From Actinoplanes aureus (lineage in GTDB: Bacteria > Actinomycetota > Actinomycetes > Mycobacteriales > Micromonosporaceae): DNA of 64,000 nt. Positions 21,807-30,874 of the stretch are shown piece by piece. Location of the stretch: NCBI RefSeq assembly GCF_015704865.1, contig NZ_JADQTO010000026.1, positions 1-64,000 of the forward strand. The letters run 5' to 3'. The notes under the pieces are model-generated. The model was not told the DNA's origin. It worked only from the letters and a program-made list of their open reading frames with translations, and did no database searches. Within the stretch, counting starts at the first letter, position 1; every line of letters starts with the position of its first letter. A program made the position numbers and the translations under genes.

Positions 21807-24764
21807 ATGCTGCGTCGAGTGCTCGCCGTCGGTGCGGCGGTGGCCGGCACGGTCCTGAGCCGGATCACTCGCGGGCCGGCGGAGCCCGTCGCGCCGCCGG
21901 CGGTCGAGCCGCCCCGGGAGCTGGCGTACCCGTTCAGCGCCGCGGTGCAGATCGCGGCCGAGCCGTCGCGGGTCTTCGCGGTGCTCGCCGAACCGGCGCG
22001 GATGGCCGAGTGGCTGGTCATGCACACCGGCTGGCCGGTGTCGCCGCCGGGTGCCATCGAGGAGGGCGCGCGCTTCGCGCAGCGGGTCAAGCTGATGGGC
22101 ATGCCGACCGAGGTGCGGTGGACGGTGGTCGGCCTGGATCCCGGGCGTACGGTCTGGCTGGACGGCACCGGTCCGATGGGGATCGTCGTCGGGTTCTATC
22201 TGTCGCTGACGCCCAGCGGTCCGGGCACGCTGGTCCGCGTCGACGGGGGTGTCGAGGGCGGGACCGCGGACGGGCCGCTCGGTCCGATGGTCGCCCGCAA
22301 CCTCGCCGAGGCGATGCAGAAGTCCCTGGACCGGCTCGCGGACGTGGTCACGCGCCCGGCCGCCGGCGACTCGCCGACCGCCGCCCGGGGCCCCGCGTCC
22401 GGTACCGGCACGACGGCCGCTCGCTCCCGGCCGGCTCACCCCAGGCCCGCGCCGATCCGGCACGAGCGCGGTGGGCAGGACATCGACGCGTGGACGCCGG
22501 TGATCGTCGGGGTGGGGCAGGTCTGCGAGCGGTCCACCGAGCCGCTCGGCGGTGACCCGGTCTCGCTCGCCGTCCGCGCGTTGCGGCTGGCGGCCGAGGA
22601 CGCCGGTGCCGACCTCCTTGCCCGCGCCGACTCGGTCGGCTATGTCGCCAGCGTGTCCTGGCAGTACCCGGACGGCGCCGCGCTGATCGCCGAGACGGTC
22701 GGCGCGACGCCTGCCGAGACCGTGCAGACCAGCATCTTCGGCGGGGACGGTTCGCTGCGGCTGCTCAACGACGCGGCCGCCGCGATCGCCGAAGGCCGCG
22801 TGTCGATCGCCCTGCTGGGCGGCGCCGAGGCCGCCGCCACCGCGGCCGCCGCCGAACGCGCCGGCCGGGATCTCGCCTGGCCCGGGCAGCCGGAGGGTAC
22901 GGCGCCGACTCGCTCGGTCGGCGTGGACACCGCCCCGAACACCGACGTCGAGATCGCGGCCGGGCTGGTCGCGCCGATCTACCTGTACGCGCTCATCGAG
23001 TCGGCGGTGCGCGGCAAGCTCGGGTCGAGCCCGGCCAAGCACCGGGAGCGGATCACCGAGTTGTGGTCCCGGTTCTCCGGCGTGGCCGCGGACAACCCGC
23101 ACGCCTGGCGGCCGGAGCGGCACAGCGCCTCCGCACTCGCCGAACCGGGTGCGGACAACCGGCCGATCTCCGCGCCGTACCCGAAGCTGCTCACCGCGAA
23201 CCTGAGCGTCAACCAGGCCACCGGCATCATCGTGTGCAGCGCGTCAGCGGCGCACGAGGCCGGCATCCCGCAGGACCGCTGGGTGTTCGTGCACGCCGGC
23301 GCGCACGCCACCGACGAGTGGTACGTCACCGAACGCCACGACCTGGCCTCGTCGCCGGCGATCCGGGCCGCCGGCGATGCCGTGCTCGGGCACGCCGGGC
23401 TGACCATCGACGAGGTCCGGCACATCGACCTGTACGCCTGCTTCCCGTCCGCCGTCGAGATCGGCGCCGCCGAGCTGGACCTGCCGCTCGACGACCCGCG
23501 GCGTCCGCTGACCGTGACCGGTGGACTGACCTTCGCCGGTGGGCCGGGCAACAACTACACGAGCCATGCGGTGGCGAACCTCGTACCGTTGCTGCGCGCC
23601 GACCCGGACCAGTACGGCCTGGCCACCGCCCTGGGGTGGTATCTGACCAAGCACGCCGCGACCGTGCTGTCCGCCCGGCCGCCGCGCCGGGAGTACCGCG
23701 ACATCGACGCCGACCTGCGGCTGCCGCGGCCGGCCGCCCGCAAGGTCGACACCGGCTGGACCGGGCCGGCCGTGTGCGAGGCCTACACCGTCCCGTACGG
23801 GCGCGACGGTGAACCGGAAGCCGTCATCGTCACCGCGATCACCCCGGGCGGCGACCGGGTGGTCCGCCGGGTCGCCGACCGGGAGCTGATCGACCGGCTG
23901 CTCGAGGACGACCCGCTCGGCTGGCGGCTCGAGATGACCGCCGACGGGTTCACGATCGCGGACACCACGCGCGCCGCCCTGCCGCCGGCCGGTGAGCCGC
24001 CGGTGCTGGTGGAGTGGCACGGCCCGGTCACCGTGATCCGGCTGAACCGGCCGGCCACCCGCAACGCCGTCGATCTGGCCACCGCCCGGGCGCTGGAACG
24101 GGCTGTCGACGCGTACGAGGCTGATCCTGAAGCGCGCGTCGCCGTGCTCACCGGGAGCGACGTCGCGTTCTGTTCCGGGATGGATCTCAAGGCCGCCGCC
24201 CGCGGCGAATATCCGGTCACCGAGGGCCGGGGGCTGCTGGGCCTGACCGCCCGGCCGCCCCGCAAGCCGCTGATCGCCGCGGTCGAGGGCGCCGCCCTGG
24301 CCGGCGGATGCGAGCTGGCCCTGGCCGCCGACCTGATCGTGGCCGCCGAGGACGCCGTGTTCGGCATCCCCGAGGTCAAGCGCGGCCTGGTCGCCGCGGC
24401 CGGCGGTGTCCTGCGGCTCGCGCAGAGCCTGCCCCGCAGCATCGCCCTGGAACTGGCGCTGACCGGCGCGCCGATGCCGGCCCGCCGCCTGTACGACCTC
24501 GGCCTGGTCAACCGGGTCACCCCGGCCGGCAAGGCCCTGGACACCGCTCTCGAACTGGCCCACGACATCGCCGCCAACGCACCCCTGGCGGTGTACCTCT
24601 CCAAGCGCATCGCCGACGAGCACCGCGACTGGAGCACCGCGGAGGCGTTCGACAAGCTCGCCGGCATCGCCGGTGAGGTGATCGGCTCGGCGGACGCCAT
24701 CGAGGGTGTCCGCGCGTACGCCGAGAAGCGCGCACCCGTCTGGAAGGACCTCCCGCCCGCCTAA
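21807..24764 (+). CDS. SRPBCC-thiolase (TLP1-like)-crotonase fusion protein
   Basis: A 985-residue three-part protein. Residues about 40-190 form an SRPBCC ligand-binding domain (YPFSAAVQIAAEPSRVFAV). A Pro/Ala/Thr linker follows. Residues about 225-735 form a thiolase-like domain beginning WTPVIVGVGQV, with an extra C-terminal beta domain (CEAYTVPYGRDGEPEAVIVT), as in mycobacterial thiolase-like protein 1. The usual nucleophilic Cys near FGGDGSLRLLNDAAAA is absent. Residues about 735-985 form an enoyl-CoA hydratase domain (AFCSGMDLKAAARG oxyanion hole; VEGAALAGGCELALAADL). The ATG at 21807 is preceded by GGGGGA; an earlier ATG at 21756 would place the operator inside the gene. It probably handles a bulky acyl-CoA. 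The acyl-CoA ligase gene follows 14 bases later. Confidence 0.8.
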   Translation: MLRRVLAVGAAVAGTVLSRITRGPAEPVAPPAVEPPRELAYPFSAAVQIAAEPSRVFAVLAEPARMAEWLVMHTGWPVSPPGAIEEGARFAQRVKLMGMPTEVRWTVVGLDPGRTVWLDGTGPMGIVVGFYLSLTPSGPGTLVRVDGGVEGGTADGPLGPMVARNLAEAMQKSLDRLADVVTRPAAGDSPTAARGPASGTGTTAARSRPAHPRPAPIRHERGGQDIDAWTPVIVGVGQVCERSTEPLGGDPVSLAVRALRLAAEDAGADLLARADSVGYVASVSWQYPDGAALIAETVGATPAETVQTSIFGGDGSLRLLNDAAAAIAEGRVSIALLGGAEAAATAAAAERAGRDLAWPGQPEGTAPTRSVGVDTAPNTDVEIAAGLVAPIYLYALIESAVRGKLGSSPAKHRERITELWSRFSGVAADNPHAWRPERHSASALAEPGADNRPISAPYPKLLTANLSVNQATGIIVCSASAAHEAGIPQDRWVFVHAGAHATDEWYVTERHDLASSPAIRAAGDAVLGHAGLTIDEVRHIDLYACFPSAVEIGAAELDLPLDDPRRPLTVTGGLTFAGGPGNNYTSHAVANLVPLLRADPDQYGLATALGWYLTKHAATVLSARPPRREYRDIDADLRLPRPAARKVDTGWTGPAVCEAYTVPYGRDGEPEAVIVTAITPGGDRVVRRVADRELIDRLLEDDPLGWRLEMTADGFTIADTTRAALPPAGEPPVLVEWHGPVTVIRLNRPATRNAVDLATARALERAVDAYEADPEARVAVLTGSDVAFCSGMDLKAAARGEYPVTEGRGLLGLTARPPRKPLIAAVEGAALAGGCELALAADLIVAAEDAVFGIPEVKRGLVAAAGGVLRLAQSLPRSIALELALTGAPMPARRLYDLGLVNRVTPAGKALDTALELAHDIAANAPLAVYLSKRIADEHRDWSTAEAFDKLAGIAGEVIGSADAIEGVRAYAEKRAPVWKDLPPA

Positions 24765-24778
24765 CAAAGGTTCCTGAC

Positions 24779-26374
24779 ATGCTCGAAAATCTGCACGCCG
24801 TACTGCGCATGCACCAGATAGGCATCGTCAACCTGCTGCGCCCGCGCCGGCTGCTGCGCGCCGCCGTCAACAACGCCCGGCTCGGCCCGCAGGCCGCCCT
24901 GATCATGAAAGCGGCCGCCGAGCATCCCGACCTGCCCGCGGTCACCGACGAACTGGGCACCCTGACCTACCGCCAGCTCGACGAACAGTCCAACGCGCTG
25001 GCACACGCCCTGAAGAAACTCGGCCTGCCGGACCGCTCGGTGGTCGGCGTCCTGGCCCGCGACCACCGCGGCCTGCTGCTCGCCATCAGCGGCACCGCCC
25101 GCGCCGCCCTGCGCCTGGCCCTGATGAACACCGGCCTGGCCAAGCAGCAGCTCGCCGAGGTGGTGGCCCGGGAGAAGGTCCGCGTCGTGCTCTACGACGA
25201 CGAGTTCGCGGACCTGGTCGACGGGCTGCCCGAGGACATCCCCCGCTACCTGACCTGGGGTTCCGGGCCGGTACCCACGATCGACGAGCTGATCGCCGCG
25301 CATCGCAGCACGCCGCTACCACCGCCGGACCAGCCCGGCGGGTTCATCATCCTCACCAGCGGCACCACCGGGCTGCCCAAGGGCGCGCCGCGGACCAAGG
25401 TGTCCCCGCTGGCCAGCGCCCTGATCGCGGACCGCATCCCGTTCCCCCGGCAGGGCGCCGCGGTGTTCGCGTCGCCGCTGTTCCACAGCACCGGCTTCGG
25501 CTCCTGGACCGTCGGGTTGTCGCTGGCCAACCACGCCGTGCTGCTGCGCCGCTTCGACGCCGAACGGATCCTGCAAGCGATCGACGAGCACCGGGCACAG
25601 ATGCTGGTCGCGGTGCCGACCATGCTCACCCGCATCCTCGCGCTGGGCCCGGACGTCATCAACAAGTACGACACGTCGTCGCTGAAGACCGTCTTCGTCG
25701 CCGGGTCGGCCCTGGCGCCCGAGCTGACCGCCCGCTTCCACGAGCAGTTCGGTGACGTCATTTACAACGTCTACGGGTCGACCGAGGTGGCCGTCGCGTC
25801 GGTGGCCCAGCCGGCCGAGTCCCGCCGGGCGCCCGGGACGGTCGGCCGGCCACCGGTCACCGTGCACCTCGCGCTGTTCGACGACAACGACAAGCGGATC
25901 GACAAGCCGCACGTGCACGGGCGGGTGTTCGTGCGTACCGGCATCCCGTTCGAGGGCTACACCGACGGGCAGCACAAGCAGGTCATCGACGGCTACATGG
26001 CCACCGGCGACCAGGGCCACTTCGACGACGAGGGTCTGCTGTTCATCGACGGCCGCGACGACGACATGGTCATCTCCGGCGGCGAGAACGTCTACCCGGT
26101 CGAGGTCGAGAACCTGCTGGCCGAACGCGCGGACGTGGTTGAGGCGGTGGTCATCGGCGTCGACGACGACGAGTTCGGCAAGCGGCTGCGCGCCTTCATC
26201 GTGCCCACCGACTCCTCGGCGCGCGACCCGCAGGAGATCAAGGAGTACGTGAAGGCGAGCCTGGCCCGCTACAAGGTGCCCCGCGACGTGGTCTTCGTCG
26301 ACGAACTGCCGCGCAACGCCACCGGCAAGCTGCTGCGCCGGGAACTGCCGACCGGACCGCTCAACGAGGCGTGA
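24779..26374 (+). CDS. acyl-CoA ligase (AMP-binding, FadD-like)
   Basis: A 531-residue ANL-superfamily enzyme. IILTSGTTGLPKGAP at about residues 190-204 is the ATP/phosphate loop, NVYGSTEVA the adenine motif, DGRDDDMVISGGENVYPVE the hinge, and NATGKLLRRE holds the catalytic Lys. It activates a carboxylic acid to the acyl-CoA through an acyl-AMP. It lies 14 bases behind the fusion gene, so the pair can make and process one acyl-CoA, with the divergent acyl-CoA dehydrogenase completing a beta-oxidation set. The 3' end overlaps the convergent SDR gene by 14 bases. Confidence 0.85.
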   Translation: MLENLHAVLRMHQIGIVNLLRPRRLLRAAVNNARLGPQAALIMKAAAEHPDLPAVTDELGTLTYRQLDEQSNALAHALKKLGLPDRSVVGVLARDHRGLLLAISGTARAALRLALMNTGLAKQQLAEVVAREKVRVVLYDDEFADLVDGLPEDIPRYLTWGSGPVPTIDELIAAHRSTPLPPPDQPGGFIILTSGTTGLPKGAPRTKVSPLASALIADRIPFPRQGAAVFASPLFHSTGFGSWTVGLSLANHAVLLRRFDAERILQAIDEHRAQMLVAVPTMLTRILALGPDVINKYDTSSLKTVFVAGSALAPELTARFHEQFGDVIYNVYGSTEVAVASVAQPAESRRAPGTVGRPPVTVHLALFDDNDKRIDKPHVHGRVFVRTGIPFEGYTDGQHKQVIDGYMATGDQGHFDDEGLLFIDGRDDDMVISGGENVYPVEVENLLAERADVVEAVVIGVDDDEFGKRLRAFIVPTDSSARDPQEIKEYVKASLARYKVPRDVVFVDELPRNATGKLLRRELPTGPLNEA

Positions 26375-27137
26375 GCTCGGTCCCGGTCAGCTCCGCGCAG
26401 CGCCGCAGCAGTTCGTCCTGCAGCGCCTCGTCGTACGCCTGCGGGTTGGCCCGCAGCGCCCGCCGCTCCTTGAAGTAGTGGCTCGTCACCGTGGCCTCCG
26501 GGTCCTCGGAGGTGGCGAGCCACACCGGCGTGTCCGAGCCCTGCGGCAGGTCGTCGGTGGCGCCCGGCCCGCCCATCCGGGTGCGGATCCAGCCCGGGTC
26601 CACCGCGTTGCTCAGCGTGCCCGGCCAGTGGCGGGCCACCGCGAAGGCGAGCATCAGGTCGTACAGCTTCGAGTCGCTGTAGGCCTGCATGCCGTTCCAC
26701 GGCCGGGACCGCCACTGCAGGTCGTCCAGCCGGGCCCGCCCGCCGGCCTCCAGGCCCGAGGTCAGATAGACCAGCCGGGCCGGCGCCGGCAGCAGCGCGG
26801 TCAACAGGTACGGGGCCAGGGTGTTCACCTGGAAGATGCGCTCCAGGCCGTCCTCGGTGATCACCGGTGCGCTCTGCCCGCCGCCGACACCCGCGTTGTG
26901 GATCACCACGTCGTACGGTCCGGCCTCGATCGCCTGCCGGGCCAGCTCCCGGGTCTGCGCCAGCGAGGCCAGCTCCCCCACCACCACGGCCGCGGCCGCC
27001 GGCACCTCCTTGGCCGCCTCCTCGGCACGCCGCTCGTTACGCGCGTGCAGCACCACCCGGTGGCCCTGCTCCGCGAGGGTGAGTGCGGTGTGCCGCCCGA
27101 TGCCGTCGCTGGACCCGGTGATCAGAATCGTCGCCAT
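26361..27137 (-). CDS. short-chain dehydrogenase/reductase
   Basis: A 258-residue SDR. TGSSDGIG (residues 7-14) binds the cofactor, with HARNERR favouring NADP; NAG (81-83), Ser 127 and Y153-x3-K157 (AYSDSK) complete the active site. The LDDLQWRSRPWNGMQAYSDS region resembles retinol-dehydrogenase-like SDRs that lack a defined bacterial substrate. The start at 27137 puts the Rossmann motif at the N-terminus. It is divergent from the DUF998 gene across a 16-bp palindrome and convergent with, overlapping, the acyl-CoA ligase gene. Confidence 0.85.
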   Translation of the reverse strand: MATILITGSSDGIGRHTALTLAEQGHRVVLHARNERRAEEAAKEVPAAAAVVVGELASLAQTRELARQAIEAGPYDVVIHNAGVGGGQSAPVITEDGLERIFQVNTLAPYLLTALLPAPARLVYLTSGLEAGGRARLDDLQWRSRPWNGMQAYSDSKLYDLMLAFAVARHWPGTLSNAVDPGWIRTRMGGPGATDDLPQGSDTPVWLATSEDPEATVTSHYFKERRALRANPQAYDEALQDELLRRCAELTGTELTPR

Positions 27138-27166
27138 GGCATCACCATGCCCTATGGCGTAGCGGG

Positions 27167-27182
27167 TACACCGATCGGTGTA
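27167..27182. promoter_or_regulatory. 16-bp perfect palindrome between SDR and DUF998 genes
   Basis: TACACCGATCGGTGTA is perfect over 16 bp and lies 30 bases before the SDR start, in a divergent promoter region. The site resembles TetR- or MarR-type operators. No regulator gene is adjacent. The core CACCGATCGGTG recurs at 41539-41550. Confidence 0.5.
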
Positions 27183-27242
27183 GGCGCGAGTGCCTGCCCG
27201 GGGACGACGCCCGGCGGGCGGCCGCGCTTCTACGGTTCCGCC

Positions 27243-27824
27243 ATGAGCACGAAGTTGATCCGGACCTGCCTCGGCGTCGCCGCCACCGCCATCGTCACCG
27301 CGGACATCGTCAACCCTCAGTACAGCCCCGTCGCTGAGACGGTCAGCCGCTACGTCAACGGCACCGCCGGCTGGCTGATCCCGGTGGCGATCATCGGCAT
27401 GGGCGTCGCCTCGGCGGTACTCGCCGCCGGAGTGCGCGGGCCGGGCCGCTGGGCGCTCGCCGTCTGGGCCGGCGGGCTGCTGATCGCCGGGCTGGTCCCG
27501 GCGGACCCACCGGGCCGGTGGTCCCGGCCGTCCGTCGCCGAGATGGTGCACGGCGCGGCCGCCTGGATCGCTCTGATCGCGTTCCCGGTCGCCGCCGTGC
27601 TGCTCAGCCGGGCCGCCGGACGGCACCGCCGCCTGCTGGGCACGCTGGCGGGCATCAGCCTGCTGGCCACCGCCGGCCTGTTCGTGGTGCTGGCCGATGT
27701 GATGGACGGGCCGTCGCTGACGGTCGGCGGCACGCCGCTGGTCGGCCTGGTGGAACGCCTCGTCATCGCGGTCGACATGGCGTGGCTGGCGGTCGCGGCC
27801 GCCGCGGTCCGGAAAACCAGGTGA
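27243..27824 (+). CDS. DUF998 membrane protein
   Basis: A 193-residue protein with about six membrane helices. DIVNPQYSPVAETVSRYVNG in the first outside loop is the DUF998 hallmark. The ATG at 27243 begins MSTKLIRTCLG with the first helix directly after. The function of the family is unproven. It is followed after 33 bases by the FBP-domain gene. Confidence 0.8.
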   Translation: MSTKLIRTCLGVAATAIVTADIVNPQYSPVAETVSRYVNGTAGWLIPVAIIGMGVASAVLAAGVRGPGRWALAVWAGGLLIAGLVPADPPGRWSRPSVAEMVHGAAAWIALIAFPVAAVLLSRAAGRHRRLLGTLAGISLLATAGLFVVLADVMDGPSLTVGGTPLVGLVERLVIAVDMAWLAVAAAAVRKTR

Positions 27825-27857
27825 TCCACCAGGCCGCTGGCGGCTAGCTTCGCCGGC

Positions 27858-28367
27858 ATGGAACCACTCGATGAGCGGGCGATCCGCGCCTCCTTCGTCA
27901 ATTGCAGCAAGGGCGAAGCGGGCCGGATCAAGATGCCCGCGGGCTTCGCGGACGGCAGTGTCCCGTGGAGCGACCTGGACTTTCTCGGCTGGACCGATCC
28001 GGGCGCGCCGTTGCGGGCGCTGCTGGTCGTGCCGGGTGGGAACGGTCCGACCGGTCTGGTGCTGCGCCGGCCGGAGGCACGGCGGGTGAGCGCGATGCGG
28101 TCCAGCATGTGCCGGATCTGCCTGACCGATCACGCCGCGTCCGGGGTGGCGCTGTTCGTGGCGCCGCTGGCCGGGGCGGCCGGGCGCAACGGCAACACCG
28201 TCGGTGAGTACATCTGCGCCGATCTGGCCTGCTCGCTCTACCTGCGCGGCCGGCGCCAGCCGAGGATGCGGCTGGTCCGCCGGGAGGAGACCCTCGGTCT
28301 GGCCGAGCGGGTCGAGCGGGCGATGACGAATCTGGCCGCCTTCACCGGCCGGGTGGTCGCGGGCTGA
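27858..28367 (+). CDS. FBP-domain (FusB-like) zinc-finger protein
   Basis: A 169-residue protein with a C-terminal treble-clef zinc finger: C85 and C88 in SSMCRICLTDH, and C120 and C125 in YICADLACS. This matches the FBP/elongation-factor-G-binding domain whose best-known members, the FusB proteins, bind EF-G and rescue it from fusidic acid. Actinomycete versions of this length are widespread and their natural role is uncertain; ribosome or EF-G binding is the best guess. It lies behind the DUF998 gene and ends 10 bases before a convergent gene. Confidence 0.75.
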   Translation: MEPLDERAIRASFVNCSKGEAGRIKMPAGFADGSVPWSDLDFLGWTDPGAPLRALLVVPGGNGPTGLVLRRPEARRVSAMRSSMCRICLTDHAASGVALFVAPLAGAAGRNGNTVGEYICADLACSLYLRGRRQPRMRLVRREETLGLAERVERAMTNLAAFTGRVVAG

Positions 28368-28377
28368 GCGAGGCGGG

Positions 28378-29481
28378 TCAGAGGCAGGAGGCGCAGACGC
28401 CGGGCGGGTACTCGGGGTCCGGCACGCGCATGTTGCTCTGTAGCGGTTTGCGTACGCGCGGGTCGTCGGTGCGGATCGGCACGAGCAGGTAGCGGTCCGG
28501 GCGATCCTTGACGATCTTCCAGCACAGGTCGTGTACGCCGTACAGCCGGCCGCCGCGCTCGCGCATCCCGGTCGCGAGGCAGATCGCGGCGGTGTTCTCG
28601 TTGACCGTGGCGCTCTTGGCCAGCGGCCACTGGGCCTGGTCCCACCACTCCATCACGATGCCCCGGTCGGACCAGTAGCGGATCGCGTGCACCTGGGGCA
28701 GGGTCTCGACCCCCGGGCAGGCGTCGACCGCGCCGGTCATCCAGACGTCGTAGCCGTTGGCCGGGTCGTCGGACGGCCCGGCGAAGGTGTCGGTGATCGC
28801 GATCGTGTGGCACTCGGACTCGTACGGCTCGAGCGGCACGGCCGGCTCGCTGATCGGGGTGTCCCGGGTGGTCCACGGGCTGCCCGGGACGTGGACGTAG
28901 GGCGACACCAGGCAGTTGACCGGGCAGAGCGGCCCGGTCGGCGTGACCCCGTCGGCCGGGTGCTCGCTCAGCGCGGCGTTGACCAGAGGATCGGTCAGCC
29001 GGACCGGGGCGAACCGGGTGACCAGGTGGTCGGTGCCGGTGCGCACCGGCCGCACGCACGCCGCGTTGCGGGCTACGACGGCGCCGTCCCGGCTGGTCAG
29101 GCCGGTGCTGACGCACAGCGCCGCGACGTCCGGCCGGATGCGCCCGAACCGGGAGAACGCCGTGGTGCCCTGCGCCGCGGCCGTCCACGGCGTGCTCATC
29201 AGGCCGATCGTCGCCCCGTCACGGACGTGGTACTGGGTGACCGCCAGGGTGGCGGCCCCGCCGCCGCAGGCCCGGGAGCGGCCGGCCACGGTGGCGTCGA
29301 ACCACGGCTCCCAGAGATCGGAGTCGGGCCGGTAGACCCCGCGCATCCCGTCCAGGGTGACGGTCACGCAGGGTTCGGCGGCCGGCGCCGGAGCGGCGGC
29401 AGGGCTCGCCGATGCCGGTGCCGTGGCGGCGGAGAGCATGAGCAGGACGCCGGCCAGCCCGGCGACTATGCGGTCGATCAT
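28378..29481 (-). CDS. secreted Cys-rich protein with an internal duplication
   Basis: A 367-residue exported protein: signal peptide at about residues 1-25 (IVAGLAGVLLMLSAATAPASA), then two copies of a ~130-residue domain. Each copy opens with C-x-T-(V/I)-x-(L/I)-x-D, has an internal Cys, a VNENTAAICLATGM or VAALCVSTGL stretch, a further Cys and a (L/V)xPxRxxDPxV end. About a dozen Cys are paired across the copies and the tail ends VCASCL, so disulphide-bonded secretion is likely. I do not recognise the family. Its ATG overlaps the LuxR stop (TGATG), so it is the third gene of a coupled operon. Confidence 0.75.
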   Translation of the reverse strand: MIDRIVAGLAGVLLMLSAATAPASASPAAAPAPAAEPCVTVTLDGMRGVYRPDSDLWEPWFDATVAGRSRACGGGAATLAVTQYHVRDGATIGLMSTPWTAAAQGTTAFSRFGRIRPDVAALCVSTGLTSRDGAVVARNAACVRPVRTGTDHLVTRFAPVRLTDPLVNAALSEHPADGVTPTGPLCPVNCLVSPYVHVPGSPWTTRDTPISEPAVPLEPYESECHTIAITDTFAGPSDDPANGYDVWMTGAVDACPGVETLPQVHAIRYWSDRGIVMEWWDQAQWPLAKSATVNENTAAICLATGMRERGGRLYGVHDLCWKIVKDRPDRYLLVPIRTDDPRVRKPLQSNMRVPDPEYPPGVCASCL

Positions 29482-30584
29482 CAGGTTCGATCCTGTTCCG
29501 AGGTGGACAGCTGCGGTGGGCGTGCGGCGTTCATCGCGCCGAGAGCGAGGCCGAGCTGGAAGCGGTTCTCCACGCCGAGGTGGTCCATCAGCCGGCGCAG
29601 GGTGTTGGTGACCGAGCGGGCGCTGATCCGCAGCTGCCCGGCCGCGGTGACGTCGGTGTGCCCGAGGGCGAGCAGGTCGACGAGCGCCTGCTCACGGCTG
29701 GTCAGCACGATCGGGGTGACGGCGCCGACGTATGGGTCCGCCGCCACCTCCCAGTGCCGTTCGAAGAGCTCGGCGAGGGCGCTCACCACGCCGGGGTGGC
29801 CGATCTCGAGGTACCCGCGCTCGATGCGTTCCGGGTCGGCCGGCAGCAGGGCGACCGCCCGGTCCAGGACGATCAGTTTGAGCGGCACCCGCAGCGACTC
29901 GCGGATCCGGTACGCCGGATGCGGCCGTTCCTGCGGGTTCAGCGTGTCCCGGTCGGCCGGTGGCACGCCGAGCACCCGCATCCGGGTGCCCTGCGCGATC
30001 AGCCGCCGGTCCAGTTCCGCGCCGGTGCGGGCCGACTCGGCGTCGAACGCCTGCTCCGGGTTGATGGTCAGGGTCTCCTGCCGGCCGGGCAGCAGTTCGG
30101 CGTAGCGGGCCCGGGTCAGGTGCCGGGTGGGCAGGTAGCGCACCTGCTCGTCCTGCAGGCCGCCGAGCACCGGGGCGGACAGCGGCAGGGCCAGTGCGCC
30201 GAGCCGGGTGCGCAGATCGCCGACGATGCGCCGGTGCGACTCGGCGAGGGCACGCTCGTCGGCCAGCGACAACCGCCGGGTGCGCAGGGCGGCGACCACC
30301 ACGTCCGGCGGCACGGCGGCCCAGGTACGGCTCCGTACGGCCTCGCCGGCCGTGACCGCGCCGGCGGACCGCAGTTCGGCGAGCGCGTCATCGATGCGGC
30401 GGACCGGCATCGCCAGCTCCAGGCCGAGATCACGGCGGGTGCGCGGGCCGAACGTCACGAGCGTGCGATAGACCAGGTCGGCGTCGGCGGAGGCGCCCCA
30501 GCGTACGAGCGACGGCAGCGCCGCACCGATCGGCAGCGTGGTGGCTGCCCGGCCGGCCCGCGCGGCGGGCACGGTGATCGTCAC
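29481..30584 (-). CDS. TrmB/LuxR-type transcription regulator
   Basis: A 367-residue regulator. Residues about 25-85 look like a TrmB-type winged helix (VYRTLVTFGPRTRRDLGLEL), the middle resembles the effector/phospholipase-D-like domain of actinomycete TrmB-LuxR proteins (GTRMRVLGV), and the C-terminus is a LuxR helix-turn-helix (LTSREQALVDLLALGHTDVT, RSVTNTLRRLMDHLGVENRF). The GTG at 30584 overlaps the stop of the upstream small LuxR gene (GTGA). Its stop overlaps the secreted-protein start. Confidence 0.8.
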   Translation of the reverse strand: MTITVPAARAGRAATTLPIGAALPSLVRWGASADADLVYRTLVTFGPRTRRDLGLELAMPVRRIDDALAELRSAGAVTAGEAVRSRTWAAVPPDVVVAALRTRRLSLADERALAESHRRIVGDLRTRLGALALPLSAPVLGGLQDEQVRYLPTRHLTRARYAELLPGRQETLTINPEQAFDAESARTGAELDRRLIAQGTRMRVLGVPPADRDTLNPQERPHPAYRIRESLRVPLKLIVLDRAVALLPADPERIERGYLEIGHPGVVSALAELFERHWEVAADPYVGAVTPIVLTSREQALVDLLALGHTDVTAAGQLRISARSVTNTLRRLMDHLGVENRFQLGLALGAMNAARPPQLSTSEQDRT

Positions 30585-30874
30585 GGCCGGATCTCCGTGG
30601 AAGCCACCGCGCTGCCGGCGGTCTGCTCGGTGACCGCCGGGTCGGACGGTGCCTTGGGTGTGTGCGACCGGCGCAGGAAGCCGAGCGCCAGGCCGAGCTG
30701 GAAGCGGTTGGCCACGCCGAGGCGGTCCATCAGGCTGCGCAGGATGTTGGTCACCGAACGTGGGCTGATGCCGAGGCGCTCGGCGGCGCCGGCGTCGGTG
30801 TGGCCCTCGGCGAGCAGAGCGATCAGTTCTCGCTCGCGCTCCGACAACGTGATCTTCGGCAAGTCTGTCTCCAT
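30581..30874 (-). CDS. stand-alone LuxR-type DNA-binding protein
   Basis: A 97-residue protein that is little more than a LuxR helix-turn-helix (LSERERELIALLAEGHTDAG, RSVTNILRSLMDRLGVANRF) plus a short Pro/Ser/Thr tail. The helix-turn-helix is nearly identical in pattern to the C-terminus of the next gene, so one probably arose from the other; they may compete for DNA or form mixed dimers. The ATG at 30874 starts directly before the domain. A longer start would add a low-complexity Arg-rich leader. Confidence 0.75.
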   Translation of the reverse strand: METDLPKITLSERERELIALLAEGHTDAGAAERLGISPRSVTNILRSLMDRLGVANRFQLGLALGFLRRSHTPKAPSDPAVTEQTAGSAVASTEIRP

